DNA of 64,000 bases from Promethearchaeota archaeon (GTDB lineage: Archaea > Asgardarchaeota > Lokiarchaeia > Sigyniarchaeales > SOKP01), in NCBI GenBank assembly GCA_029838195.1, contig JALGVJ010000036.1, forward strand, positions 1 through 64,000, in the 5' to 3' direction. Positions within the stretch are counted from its first letter, which is position 1, and each line of letters opens with the position of its first letter. The notes beneath the pieces are model-generated. The model was given only the letters and a program-made list of their open reading frames with translations. It did no database searches and was not told the origin of the DNA. The position numbers and the translations under genes are program-made. Shown here piece by piece: positions 1 to 8,326 of this stretch.

Positions 1-129
1 ATTATTTATTTCATGCATCAATACCATGGCGTGATATCGCACCTTTTGTTTAGCATGTTTTTCTTTTTTGTATAAACGGACTAATTCCTCGTAATTAGGA
101 GAAAAACGGGTGATGGAGAGAGGTTTCAT
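1..129 (-). CDS. Partial gene, N-terminal 43 residues, possible helix-turn-helix/transposase-type protein
   Basis: An open frame begins with ATG at 129 and runs off the left edge with no stop. The visible protein starts MKPLSITRFSPNYEELVRLY and continues with a Lys/His/Arg-rich helix ending at a short VLMHEI segment. This pattern resembles the first helices of IS630-type transposase helix-turn-helix domains, where a basic helix precedes an LxLhexG turn. Only the start is visible, so the family call is tentative. The divergently oriented gene begins 115 bases away. Confidence 0.45.
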   Translation of the reverse strand, partial: MKPLSITRFSPNYEELVRLYKKEKHAKQKVRYHAMVLMHEINN

Positions 130-244
130 GTAAAAAAAAGGGGGAAAAGGGCTAATAGAACCTTGTAATATGTAGGTGATATAAGAGAAAAGATTTTAAG
201 AAAGCGAAGTTAATTTATGCATTATAAATATTTATTTCAAAAGC

Positions 245-871
245 ATGGGAAAAAATATATACAATCATGGATTTAATACAACTAATTTTAAACCGGCAAA
301 TTTTATAAGAGAAATTTCAATATCAAATCAGTTTTCTTTATTTCCTATGGAAAGCAGGATTGTTTTATTAGGCATGGACATGCCGGTCCCAGATCCTAAT
401 AGTTCCGCCCCCTCGGTTGCAATAATCACGGGAAATTTTTCTTATATCGTGGATTGTGGACCAGGTATCGTGAGAGATGCCGTCCACACAAGCAAGAAAT
501 TTGGATTGAAAGGCCTGCTCCCTAAAAATTTAAGAACACAAATTCTTACTCATCTCTATGGTGATCACACCGTTGGAAATTCTGATCTCATTTTAACGCC
601 TTGGGTGGTAAGGAGAAACAAGTCATTAAAAGTAATAGGCCCTAAAGGAACTCTCGATATGACAAAACAACTTCTTGAAGCTTATAAAGAAGATATTAAG
701 GAGAGGATTAATGGATTAGAACATTGTATTGATCGGGGATGCCACGTGAAAGCAAAAGAAATCACGCCGGGAATCGTCTTCGAGGATAATCGTCTCAAGG
801 TCGAAGCTTTCGAAGTAAATCACGGCTCTTGGCCATCCTTTGGCTTAATATTAGAAGTAGATTATAATTAA
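245..871 (+). CDS. Truncated metallo-beta-lactamase (RNase Z-like) protein
   Basis: The 208-residue protein has the N-terminal half of an RNase Z/arylsulfatase-type metallo-beta-lactamase fold. A GTGxP-like opening strand around residues 40-60 leads to a DCGPG turn, then to THLYGDH near residues 102-108, and it ends at NHGSWPSFGLILEVDYN. Complete homologues have HxHxDH and continue about 80-100 residues past the NHGS motif with the second set of metal ligands (GDT and a terminal His). Here the second His of HxHxDH is Tyr and the C-terminal metal ligands are absent because of the stop at 869. The gene is probably inactive or repurposed. The neighbouring small-GTPase gene is convergent. Confidence 0.65.
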   Translation: MGKNIYNHGFNTTNFKPANFIREISISNQFSLFPMESRIVLLGMDMPVPDPNSSAPSVAIITGNFSYIVDCGPGIVRDAVHTSKKFGLKGLLPKNLRTQILTHLYGDHTVGNSDLILTPWVVRRNKSLKVIGPKGTLDMTKQLLEAYKEDIKERINGLEHCIDRGCHVKAKEITPGIVFEDNRLKVEAFEVNHGSWPSFGLILEVDYN

Positions 872-936
872 ATTTACCCTTAGTTTTCAATTAATTTAAA
901 GGAAAAGGATAGCAAGAAAAATAGATAAAAAAAGAA

Positions 937-1551
937 TTAGGTTCCTTCTATTGCCTTACCAGAAAGCCTTTTATAATGATTCAATACAGCTTGTCGAGTT
1001 GCATACACAAATGCTCGCTTCACGTTAACGCCCGTTATGGCAATCGTTTCGTAGATCAACGTGTGGTTTAACTTTGCCGTGTCCAATACCTTTCTAATTT
1101 TCGAAATTTCCACGATATCATCCAAATCTCGTTTGTTTGCCAATACAACCATGGGAACATCAGGAGGCTCCGTAATGCTCGGAGGAATTAATCTATCACC
1201 ATAAAATTTCAAGAGCTCTTTTAAAGACCAGATATTCTCTTCCCATTGATCGATGAGCGAATCCCAGACGAAAACCACGGCATCCGTGCCTTTTAACACG
1301 GTTTGCCTCTGATATTTATGGCGTCGTTGCCCGGCCACGGTATATACTTGAAATACAACATTAGAGACTCTTGCGACTACCCGGTCGAAGAATAAAGTGC
1401 GTCCAGTCGGGTCTTGTATGGATTGCATCTCACCGCTTGCTAAACCTTCTTTATGGTAAATCCATTCAAGTGCAGTGGTTTTACCGCCCAAACTGGGACC
1501 GTAGAAACATACTTTAAAAACGAGCGTTCCATCGCCTCTCCGACTTGGCAT
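937..1551 (-). CDS. MglA/Arf-like small GTP-binding protein
   Basis: This is a 204-residue single-domain P-loop GTPase. The G1 loop is GPSLGGKTT (residues 18-26), G3 is TVAGQR (71-76), where Ras-type proteins have DxxGQ, and G4 is NKRD (139-142). The TVxGQ form and the VLKGTDAVVFVWDS strand following it are typical of MglA-like and Arf-related Asgard GTPases rather than Rab/Ras. There is no C-terminal prenylation Cys, so membrane anchoring by prenylation is unlikely. Asgard genomes carry dozens of such GTPases; the effector is unknown. The gene is convergent with the truncated RNase Z-like gene and monocistronic. The predicted start is directly followed by the basic MPSRRGDG sequence that usually precedes the first beta strand. 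Confidence 0.88.
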   Translation of the reverse strand: MPSRRGDGTLVFKVCFYGPSLGGKTTALEWIYHKEGLASGEMQSIQDPTGRTLFFDRVVARVSNVVFQVYTVAGQRRHKYQRQTVLKGTDAVVFVWDSLIDQWEENIWSLKELLKFYGDRLIPPSITEPPDVPMVVLANKRDLDDIVEISKIRKVLDTAKLNHTLIYETIAITGVNVKRAFVYATRQAVLNHYKRLSGKAIEGT

Positions 1552-1665
1552 CTAGCACAAACCTCCAGAGAATTTAGTTTTATCATTCATGAATGAAAAC
1601 CTTACAAATGCATGAAGTTAAGAGTTAGAAATAAAATGATTCTATAAACTTTCAAATATAATAAA

Positions 1666-1674
1666 TTTATAAAA
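1666..1674 (+). promoter_or_regulatory. TATA-box candidate for the arginase-family gene
   Basis: TTTATAAAA lies in an AT-rich gap after a divergent gene. A transcript starting about 25 bases downstream would include the arginase start at 1797/1812. Seen in sequence; activity not demonstrated. Confidence 0.35.
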
Positions 1675-1811
1675 GTTCACTAATTTAAATATGATGGATT
1701 AGTAAACGAGGAATGTGGTCTAAATTTTTGTCCGATTTTCATATTTTCGAAAGACTTTTCATGGATTTAAAATTCCCGCATTTAGGTACGCTAATAATGG
1801 TTGAAGATTAC

Positions 1812-2726
1812 ATGACAAATAATCTAAAAAAAATAGCGGTTATTGGGATGAGACATGATTTAGGTCAAAATCGCAGGGGCGTGGATATGGGACCGAGTGC
1901 CATACGTTTTGCGAATTTGAACCCACAATTAAAGGAACTGGGTTTTGAAATTCAAGATCATGGTGATATTAATTGTTGCACGTTTGAAACGGGTATCATG
2001 GGAGATCCCAAAGCCCGCTTTCTTCATGATATCGTTAAACATTGTAGTGAATTAAGAGATCACGTGAGAGAAGTAGTTAGTGAAAATTTTTTTCCTCTAA
2101 TTTTAGGAGGAGATCATTCAATTACCATGGGGGTGATAGCAGGAGTGGTTTCGCATTTTCGAGACATTGGGTTGATTTACATGGATGCGCATGGGGATTT
2201 TAACACTCCTGAGACGAGCCCCACGGGAAATATTCATGGCATGAGCTTGGCGGCCATTACGGGAAGAGGCCATTCTTTATTAACGAATCTTGCTGGAAAA
2301 GTGCCCATGATAGAAGATAATCGCGTGGTCCTTTTAGGAGTTCGAAAATTAGATTCGGAAGAAAAACGGAATTTAAGAGAAAGTGATATTACGGTATTTA
2401 CCATTAAGGATATTGATGAGCGAGGAATTTCGGAGGTAATGAAAGAAGCTATAACAATAGTATCACGTAATTCACCGGTAAAGAAATTTCATTTTAGCTT
2501 GGACGTGGATAGTATCGAGCCTTCCGTAGCACCAGGAACGGGTACCACGGTTTCAGGGGGTCTTACTTATAGAGAAGCGCACTTAGCATGTGAATTAATT
2601 GCTGAAAGTAAAAAAATGATTTCGATGGATGTCGTGGAAGTAAATCCTATTTTAGATTTAGCCAACCAGACGGGAAAGCTTGCGGTAGAATTAATTTTGA
2701 GTTCCTTGGGAAAACGGATTCTATGA
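1812..2726 (+). CDS. Arginase/agmatinase-family ureohydrolase, probably arginase
   Basis: It belongs to the binuclear-manganese ureohydrolases that release urea from arginine or related guanidino compounds. The metal ligands are in GGDHS, DAHGDFNT and SLDVDSIEP, in the canonical order, and the opening RRGVDMGPSAIR motif is the RocF/arginase type rather than the agmatinase type. The frame is open back to an ATG at 1713, which would add 33 residues of unrelated sequence. I chose 1812 (ATGACAAATAAT) because it gives 304 residues, the usual family length, and starts just before the first beta strand; the ATG at 1797 is equally possible. It stands alone. Confidence 0.85.
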   Translation: MTNNLKKIAVIGMRHDLGQNRRGVDMGPSAIRFANLNPQLKELGFEIQDHGDINCCTFETGIMGDPKARFLHDIVKHCSELRDHVREVVSENFFPLILGGDHSITMGVIAGVVSHFRDIGLIYMDAHGDFNTPETSPTGNIHGMSLAAITGRGHSLLTNLAGKVPMIEDNRVVLLGVRKLDSEEKRNLRESDITVFTIKDIDERGISEVMKEAITIVSRNSPVKKFHFSLDVDSIEPSVAPGTGTTVSGGLTYREAHLACELIAESKKMISMDVVEVNPILDLANQTGKLAVELILSSLGKRIL

Positions 2727-2904
2727 CTCTGGTGGTTTGAAATTGCTTGTTATAAATTTTTTGATATAAGATTATTACTAATCAAAACCATTTTACATGA
2801 TTAAAAAATACATTTTAACCATGTTTTATTCTTTTTTTTTGATCAGATTTCATTTCACGTTTTTAAAAGGATAAAAATTATTACCATAAAAAACCAAGAT
2901 TAAT

Positions 2905-3321
2905 ATGATGAAACGTAAGGAACAATACGAAAGGAAATTGGATTTCATCTTGGAAAAAATAACACATTTACCTGAAAAACCAGAAGAGAATGAATTCTAT
3001 ATTGACGCTTTGTTTTATCGTTTTCAAATTTCAATTGAAGCCGCTATGGATATCATTGCGATGTTATGTAAGGATTTGGGGATAAGAGTAAAAGATGATT
3101 ACTCTAATATAGACGAGTTAGAGAAATTAAAAATATTTGATCCTCAACATTTAAAGGAATTACGCAAATTGAATGGATTGAGAAATGTGATCGTTCATAA
3201 ATATAATAAAATAAATGAACATTTAATTCTTGAAAATACTAAACAGATTTTAAAGACATTAGACAATTTTATTAAAAACGTAAAAAAAATTATAAATGAA
3301 AAAATCAAAATCTCTGAGTGA
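2905..3321 (+). CDS. hepT: HepT-like toxin (HEPN/DUF86 domain)
   Basis: This 138-residue all-helical protein has the HEPN signature RNVIVHKY near residues 94-101, matching the RxxxxH[K/R]Y RNase motif of DUF86/HepT toxins. The family forms the RNase half of HepT/MntA modules, in which the partner nucleotidyltransferase AMPylates the Tyr of this motif. The Tyr is present. Its 3' end overlaps the start of the nucleotidyltransferase gene by 26 bases, so the two are translationally coupled. The toxin-first order fits the family. The gene starts with ATGATGAAA; either ATG is possible. Confidence 0.8.
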   Translation: MMKRKEQYERKLDFILEKITHLPEKPEENEFYIDALFYRFQISIEAAMDIIAMLCKDLGIRVKDDYSNIDELEKLKIFDPQHLKELRKLNGLRNVIVHKYNKINEHLILENTKQILKTLDNFIKNVKKIINEKIKISE

Positions 3322-3730
3322 AATAGAGAAAGATCTGGCATATTTAAAAAACTTTTGGACGGTTCTTTTTGGTAGTTATGTTAGCAAGGACTGGATTCCT
3401 GGAAGATCAGATATAGACGTGGCTATAATAACAAGAATTAAAGATCGTCAAAAAAATCTTGAAATTTGGTCAAGCTTGTTAGAAAAACAACATTATCATG
3501 ACTACGATTTGAAGATTTTTGAATTGATGCCATTATATTTACAAATTGAGATTATTAAGAACTATAAAGTGTTATTTGGAGATGCTCTTGAAATATCGGA
3601 ATATTTTTATCATTATAGGAAGCTCTGGAAGGACATGGAATATCGATATGAATCAAATCAATTTAAAAATCTTGAAGAAAAACTTAAATTGATGAAAAAT
3701 CGTAAAAATTTTATTTCTAACCTCAATTGA
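3296..3730 (+). CDS. mntA: MntA-like minimal nucleotidyltransferase antitoxin
   Basis: The 144-residue protein has the DNA polymerase beta-type nucleotidyltransferase motif GSY followed by RSDIDVAI (residues about 24-43) and a third acidic strand at YDLKIFEL. It is the expected antitoxin of the overlapping HEPN gene; family members add AMP groups to the toxin Tyr. The GS and SDxD motifs are intact, so it looks catalytically competent. The spacing between GS and SD (12 residues) is somewhat longer than usual. Beyond residue 100 a helical tail follows, which is not seen in the shortest MntA proteins. Confidence 0.8.
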   Translation: MKKSKSLSEIEKDLAYLKNFWTVLFGSYVSKDWIPGRSDIDVAIITRIKDRQKNLEIWSSLLEKQHYHDYDLKIFELMPLYLQIEIIKNYKVLFGDALEISEYFYHYRKLWKDMEYRYESNQFKNLEEKLKLMKNRKNFISNLN

Positions 3731-3981
3731 GGAAATCTAATCCCCCCCAAGGCTTTTGCATGTCCAATACCAAAATCCCGGGTTTGAACAACTCAAACAA
3801 TGGGTTACCTAATTCCAAGACCAGTTTTAACGGTAGAATCGATTTGTTCTACCGTAGTCAAGCCCTTAGATATCATCTCCTATATCATCACGATCATTAC
3901 TTTCTGTAATCGAATTGCCATGAAGTAACTCATGAACTCTTTTAACACGACAGGTCTCTTGCCTAATTTTTCTAAAATGAT
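3728..3981 (-). pseudogene. Decayed C-terminal remnant of 3-hydroxyacyl-CoA dehydrogenase
   Basis: Reading the minus strand from 3981 gives IILEKLGKRPVVLKEFMSYF then MAIRLQ. This matches the family segment GKxPVVVKDxPGFIxNRLQ. After an in-frame TAG at 3882-3880 the same frame continues with ISKGLTTVEQIDSTVKTGLG, matching the conserved GxATxEDIDxAxKxGLG. A frameshift near the next TAA restores NPLFELFKPGILVLDMQK, matching GPFELxDxxGLDV. At least one stop and one frameshift prevent translation. The remnant directly abuts the stop of the URO-D family gene. Homology is judged by eye from well-known family motifs. Confidence 0.7.
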
Positions 3982-5133
3982 TCAATCAGGAACGTGTATG
4001 GGATACTTGCCATATTTATTTTTCACGCCAATGTAAGCCAGATATCTATCGAGGGTGACGGCGGGATTGATGGAATGTCCGGAAGAAAATATATAACCAC
4101 CTCCAGGAGCGAGTTCCCGAATCAATCTTTTAGAGTATTCTTCAATTTCCGAGATTTCGCCAGTTGCAAGCATGACAGGGGATACATTTCCCACAAAAGT
4201 AATATTATCTCCATATTTCTGGTTTAATTTGAAAATATCGTATTCAGGGTTTGCAGTCGTCGGTTCGATTGGGTTTAAAGCATCCACACCACAGGCAATA
4301 ATATCTTCAAAAATTTCGGTGAGATCTCCATCTGAGTGCAGCAATATCTTGCAATCCTTTTTATGTGCTGCCTCACAGATTCGTTTTAACCAAGGAAATA
4401 CGTAGGTTCGATAATTTCGAGGGCTCATGAAAAGGCCATTTTTAAAACCGTAATCATCCCATAATAAAATTAGTTTTGCCTCCAATTCACCTAATATTTT
4501 TACCACTTCCAGCGCGAATTTACCTCGTTCATCGAAAATTGCTTTTGCTTGCTTTGATTTAGCAATAACACGTGAAAAGGTTTCTATTCCAAAACATTCC
4601 CATGAAACCTCCATTAAAGCTGCGGTTGAGGGCACGGCAAAAATCTCATCATTCATTTTTTTTTGGACTTCCTTACCCGCTATAAATCCGTTTACTCTTC
4701 CTTCCCATTGGGGATCTGGGTGCTCCCAACTCTCGAAATCTTCAAAATTTTTGAAGTACCCTCCCACGTATCCATAAATAATCGTTCCATCTTTTTCATA
4801 AATTTCATTACGCATCATTCTTCCAAATTCATCCACGATAATCCCGCCACCGAGCACCTTACGGGGAAAAAGGGAGCTAATGGAAAGCACGATATCCATT
4901 CCCACGCGGCGGGCAAATTCGTACGTTTTTTTATATCCCGATTTTAAAATGCGCTTGCTCCCCGATAATTTTTTCAGCATTTTTTCGGGTAATTTTGGGA
5001 TGCTAGTTAGACTACCTGGTTCAACTCCAAAATGCTTCATTATAGTATTATTTGTAAATGCACTTTCGAAGTAAGGAACTTTATCAGGCTCTTCATGATT
5101 GATGGTTTTTATAACTCTTTCTTCCGCATTCAT
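3982..5133 (-). CDS. Uroporphyrinogen decarboxylase-family protein (corrinoid methyltransferase-like)
   Basis: The 383-residue protein starts MNAEERVIKTINHEEPDKVP, the standard opening of the URO-D superfamily branch containing MtaA/MtbA/CmuA-type methyltransferases. The barrel motif HSDGDL is near residue 266, and the C-terminal SSGHSINPAVTLDRYLAYIG replaces the GCxHNIxPxxP segment of true methyltransferases. The heme enzyme HemE begins differently and has a conserved R-rich loop that is absent here. The true zinc-binding CxH of methyl-cobamide:CoM methyltransferases appears as GHS, so the substrate is unclear. Such proteins usually move methyl groups between corrinoid proteins and carriers, but no corrinoid protein gene is nearby. 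The gene is monocistronic. Confidence 0.75.
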   Translation of the reverse strand: MNAEERVIKTINHEEPDKVPYFESAFTNNTIMKHFGVEPGSLTSIPKLPEKMLKKLSGSKRILKSGYKKTYEFARRVGMDIVLSISSLFPRKVLGGGIIVDEFGRMMRNEIYEKDGTIIYGYVGGYFKNFEDFESWEHPDPQWEGRVNGFIAGKEVQKKMNDEIFAVPSTAALMEVSWECFGIETFSRVIAKSKQAKAIFDERGKFALEVVKILGELEAKLILLWDDYGFKNGLFMSPRNYRTYVFPWLKRICEAAHKKDCKILLHSDGDLTEIFEDIIACGVDALNPIEPTTANPEYDIFKLNQKYGDNITFVGNVSPVMLATGEISEIEEYSKRLIRELAPGGGYIFSSGHSINPAVTLDRYLAYIGVKNKYGKYPIHVPD

Positions 5134-5336
5134 GGTGTGATTTTACTTTCGGAATTATTTAAAAATTCTCAATTTTTTAGATGATATATTTTCATTAAAT
5201 ATAAAATATAAAATTAAGGAAAATGAAATTATATATTAAAAGAATTTAATTCTTTTTTAAAATTAATTCATGAAGTGAAAATTAAAAAAATCCACTGAAA
5301 AACTAATTTTTTGTAAAAAAAAACGTGATAAATTAA

Positions 5337-6473
5337 ATGGAAAAAACAGAATTATATGAACGGTTAAGAAAACTGCTCAGTACGGGAAAAAGTGTTATCG
5401 GCCTTCCAAAACATCCCATTACTCAAGTTTTATTAGAAAACATGTACATAGAAGATGAGGCTACTCTTATAGTTAGCGCATTTAAAAAATGCGGAGAGCC
5501 TCTTAGTTTACGAGCATTATCTAAAGCTTCCGGCATGCCTAAAGAGGATTTGAAGAAAAAATTGGAAGACATGTATTATAAGGGAAAATTAATGAAGGTA
5601 GGAACTCTTTACATGGTTTTGCCCTATCTTCCTGGTGGCTTTGAGGTGTATTTTACGCTTCACCGGGATGATCCAGAACGCATGAAAAAAGCAGCAGAAG
5701 CACATGCAAAATTGGGAAAGTTGGGGTTATCATTTGAGTTAAGTGCGAGTTCTTACCCCGTGTATAGAGTTATTCCCGCCATTCAGCCTACAGAGCGATT
5801 AATTGAAATTTCTGAAGGATCTGAAGTAAAATATCAGGTTTTACCTCATGAAATCTTAAGAGAATATCTTGCTAAAGCCAAACCTCCAATCTATTCTGTC
5901 GTGCCTTGTAGTTGCCGAACGGCAGCGAAATTAGCGGGACATCCTTGTAAGAGAACGGATGAAAACTTTTGCATCGCTACGGGCATGTTAGCTAAAACCA
6001 CGTTGGATCAAGGCGTTGGTAAAGAAGTTACTCTTGAAGAACTATTATCCATCATGGAAAAAGCTGAAAAAGAAGGATTAGTACATGAAACGTTTAATAT
6101 GCAGGATACCGCCATGTTCGTATGTAACTGCTGCTCTTGCTGTTGTGGATTCTTAAAATCGGTAAAAGAACACAAAAATTACGGATCTATTATTAAATCG
6201 AATTTTGAGCCCAGAATTCTTCAAGATGCATGCAATTTATGCGAAAGTTGCATCAGAATGTGCCCGATGGAAGCCATTTACCATCATTGGCCCCATGAAG
6301 CGGATTTATCGGATAACATGATAATTATCCGCAAGGAAGTCTGCATTGGATGCGGAATTTGTGCGTCAAATTGCCCTTCGAACGCCATCGTATTAGAAAA
6401 AGTTAGAAATTATATTCCCGTGATAAATCAAGCAGAATTAACGGAAAAAAGAGCCATGGAGAAATTTCATTAA
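5337..6473 (+). CDS. 4Fe-4S ferredoxin-domain protein with N-terminal helix-turn-helix region
   Basis: The 378-residue protein has three parts. Residues about 35-95 look like a winged helix (LSLRALSKASGMPKEDLKKK). A middle region contains a PCSCR motif (about 188) and a CNCCSCCCG cluster (about 263). The C-terminal bacterial-type ferredoxin domain has CNLCESCIRMCP (about 299) and CIGCGICASNCP (about 335), enough for two 4Fe-4S clusters. Proteins of this architecture occur in anaerobic bacteria and archaea as soluble electron carriers of unknown partner. The winged-helix start suggests a redox-linked or structural role, but that is inference. The gene stands alone. Confidence 0.75.
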   Translation: MEKTELYERLRKLLSTGKSVIGLPKHPITQVLLENMYIEDEATLIVSAFKKCGEPLSLRALSKASGMPKEDLKKKLEDMYYKGKLMKVGTLYMVLPYLPGGFEVYFTLHRDDPERMKKAAEAHAKLGKLGLSFELSASSYPVYRVIPAIQPTERLIEISEGSEVKYQVLPHEILREYLAKAKPPIYSVVPCSCRTAAKLAGHPCKRTDENFCIATGMLAKTTLDQGVGKEVTLEELLSIMEKAEKEGLVHETFNMQDTAMFVCNCCSCCCGFLKSVKEHKNYGSIIKSNFEPRILQDACNLCESCIRMCPMEAIYHHWPHEADLSDNMIIIRKEVCIGCGICASNCPSNAIVLEKVRNYIPVINQAELTEKRAMEKFH

Positions 6474-6580
6474 TAAACCGATATTATTACATCCTTTTTT
6501 TTTAATTAATTTTCAAGCCAACGTTTCATTTTTCTTAAAAAAAAGTTATTTTATAAACTCGTGTTCAGTAGAAGTTCCCT

Positions 6581-7183
6581 TTAACTCGCATTGTTATCAT
6601 TATCGTTATCCTTGGAATGATTTAGTACTTCTAAATTTTCTTCTGATTTACCAGCTTCTTCTTCCTTACCCTTTAAATTTGATTTAGAATCAATGCTTTC
6701 TTTTCCTTCTTGTTCATGCACTTCTAACACTTCGGGTAAAATGCTTGCAATTAAATCATCATTATTTTTAAAAACAGACAATCTACCCCTCAATTCCGTG
6801 AGAAAAATAGGCAATTCTTGGGCGTATTTTTGTTCAAAGGCTTCAATGAACTGGCGTAATCTATCATATAAGTATACCGAAGGACTTTTATTTAGAATTA
6901 AAGTAGCGCGAATATAATTTCCATCAGCCAATAACAAGACTTTTTCTTTATATTTAATTTCATTCAATTCATCCTTGATCTTCAATTCTTGTCCAAAAGA
7001 AGAAATGGCCGTTAAGAAACCCGTGAGTAAATTGGGATCTATGATTTCAAGCTTGAAATCCTTTGAAAAAATGCAAAGCCCCGCTTCTTTATGGAGGTTG
7101 TCCTTCTTCCGTTGTGCCATCACTTGAGCCTCCTCCGCCTCCACCCCCGCTACTTCCTCCTCCACTGCTGGAGCATCCTCCAT
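6581..7183 (-). CDS. Longin/Roadblock-like small Asgard protein with acidic tail
   Basis: The alternating beta/alpha segment at residues 35-140 (GLCIFSKDFKLEIID, KVLLLADGNYIRATLILNKS, then a long helix LYDRLRQFIEAFEQKYAQEL) has the pattern of the longin/Roadblock/profilin-like signalling folds abundant in Asgard archaea. The tail after residue 155 is low-complexity and acidic (Glu/Lys/Asn-rich). The first 20 residues (EDAPAVEEEVAGVEAEEAQ) come from a Gly/Ser-rich reading frame of another small ORF, so the true start may be the internal ATG at 7120 (MAQRKKD). The fold is inferred from pattern only. Confidence 0.6.
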   Translation of the reverse strand: MEDAPAVEEEVAGVEAEEAQVMAQRKKDNLHKEAGLCIFSKDFKLEIIDPNLLTGFLTAISSFGQELKIKDELNEIKYKEKVLLLADGNYIRATLILNKSPSVYLYDRLRQFIEAFEQKYAQELPIFLTELRGRLSVFKNNDDLIASILPEVLEVHEQEGKESIDSKSNLKGKEEEAGKSEENLEVLNHSKDNDNDNNAS

Positions 7184-7226
7184 CTCTTACATTAGGATTA
7201 TATCCATAGTAGAATTCAATTTCCAT
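7089..7226 (-). CDS. Possible 45-residue Gly/Ser-rich small protein overlapping the longin-like gene
   Basis: ATG at 7226 opens a 45-codon frame starting MEIEFYYGYNPNVRDGGCSS, followed by a stretch of about 17 residues made almost only of Gly and Ser, then DGTTEEGQPP and a TAA at 7089. It overlaps the 5' end of the longin-like gene in a different frame. Gly/Ser-rich tails are common in real proteins, whereas the overlapping frame reads as an acidic Glu/Ala string. Which frame is used here is unresolved. Confidence 0.35.
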   Translation of the reverse strand: MEIEFYYGYNPNVRDGGCSSSGGGSSGGGGGGGSSDGTTEEGQPP

Positions 7227-7364
7227 GGTGGAATAATGATAAGAACCCGGATTTGGAGAACTATAAGCTATAAAACTAAATAATGATGGAATAAAAGAAA
7301 AAAAAAGGAAAAAAGTGCGGTAATTTATTTAGAGTTATAGGTTTTTATATAAAAAAAATTTGGT

Positions 7365-8099
7365 TTAAGTTTCTTTTAATAAGCGCTTCTTGATGAAATT
7401 GGGCAAGAAAAAGCTTAAATAGAATTCGACTGCACTTAGCATTAAGACCAAGCGAATAATGACAATAAGGGCGGTTCCGAGGGAAAACAGTCCGGCATCA
7501 AATATCCCTGCGATGAAAAATGAAATCCAAGCGATAATGATGAATTTTCCTTTCAATCTAATTTCTTGATCGGTTGATTTCAATGATTCTAATCCAAAAG
7601 AAATTCCTGCGAGGACGCCAATGATTAAAACGATTAAGACATATAGCAAAAACGGAAGGTTTAATTCATCGTTAAATAATCCCACTTTTGACCCGATAAC
7701 CGAAACGTCAGTAATAACATAATATATGAAAATAATTTCATATATAATTCCTTGAAGGATGATAATGAATGTAATGATTTTTTGTTTGCTAGGATATTTC
7801 AAATTGAGATATATTATTAACCAAAAGATTAATGCAATGGGAATCCAAAAATAGCTCAAGAAGAGGTATTGTGTTTCGGTAAGAGGAGTGCCCCTTAGTA
7901 AAACGGATATAAATTCTGTTCCGTTGCTCGTCCAAGGCGAACTAAGTGCTATCCATGCGATTCCCGCATAAATGAACGATTTCTGCTTGAATGCCCGGTA
8001 TTTGAGTAATAATTTGATTCCTATGATCCATGAAACTATGATAAACAATAGTGCTAAAAATCCATTTGTAAATTCTTGCCCACTCATTTGAATAGCCAT
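7365..8099 (-). CDS. Seven-helix membrane protein of unknown function
   Basis: The 244-residue protein has seven hydrophobic segments, at approximately residues 10-30, 42-55, 78-98, 107-130, 150-168, 185-203 and 205-232. A charged loop EIRLKGK precedes the sixth helix, and the protein ends in FYLSFFLPNFIKKRLLKE. Proteins with an RLKGKF loop and a terminal EFYLxFxLPxxIKK pattern recur in Asgard genomes without known function. No catalytic or ligand-binding motif is visible, and I do not claim receptor homology. The gene stands alone, and the reverse-strand helices match no known transporter family I recognise. Confidence 0.6.
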   Translation of the reverse strand: MAIQMSGQEFTNGFLALLFIIVSWIIGIKLLLKYRAFKQKSFIYAGIAWIALSSPWTSNGTEFISVLLRGTPLTETQYLFLSYFWIPIALIFWLIIYLNLKYPSKQKIITFIIILQGIIYEIIFIYYVITDVSVIGSKVGLFNDELNLPFLLYVLIVLIIGVLAGISFGLESLKSTDQEIRLKGKFIIIAWISFFIAGIFDAGLFSLGTALIVIIRLVLMLSAVEFYLSFFLPNFIKKRLLKET

Positions 8100-8326
8100 A
8101 TAATCACCTTAAAGTTTTTAATTAATAGTAAATTTGAGATAAAATTTCTTGTTTTTATTATTATGCTTTACGATAATTATTTAAGTGATTAGCATGAGAA
8201 ATGTAAGGAATGAATTTTAATTCCAGATGATAAAAGCTTATATTGTGAGAAAAAATTCTAAAAAATAATTATTAAAAAATTGTAAAAAAATAAACAGAAT
8301 TATATAATAAGAAAGAATAAAAAAAG

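Noticed and set aside
3727..3909. A 60-codon plus-strand frame after the MntA gene.
   Set aside because: It is the shadow of the hydroxyacyl-CoA dehydrogenase remnant on the minus strand.
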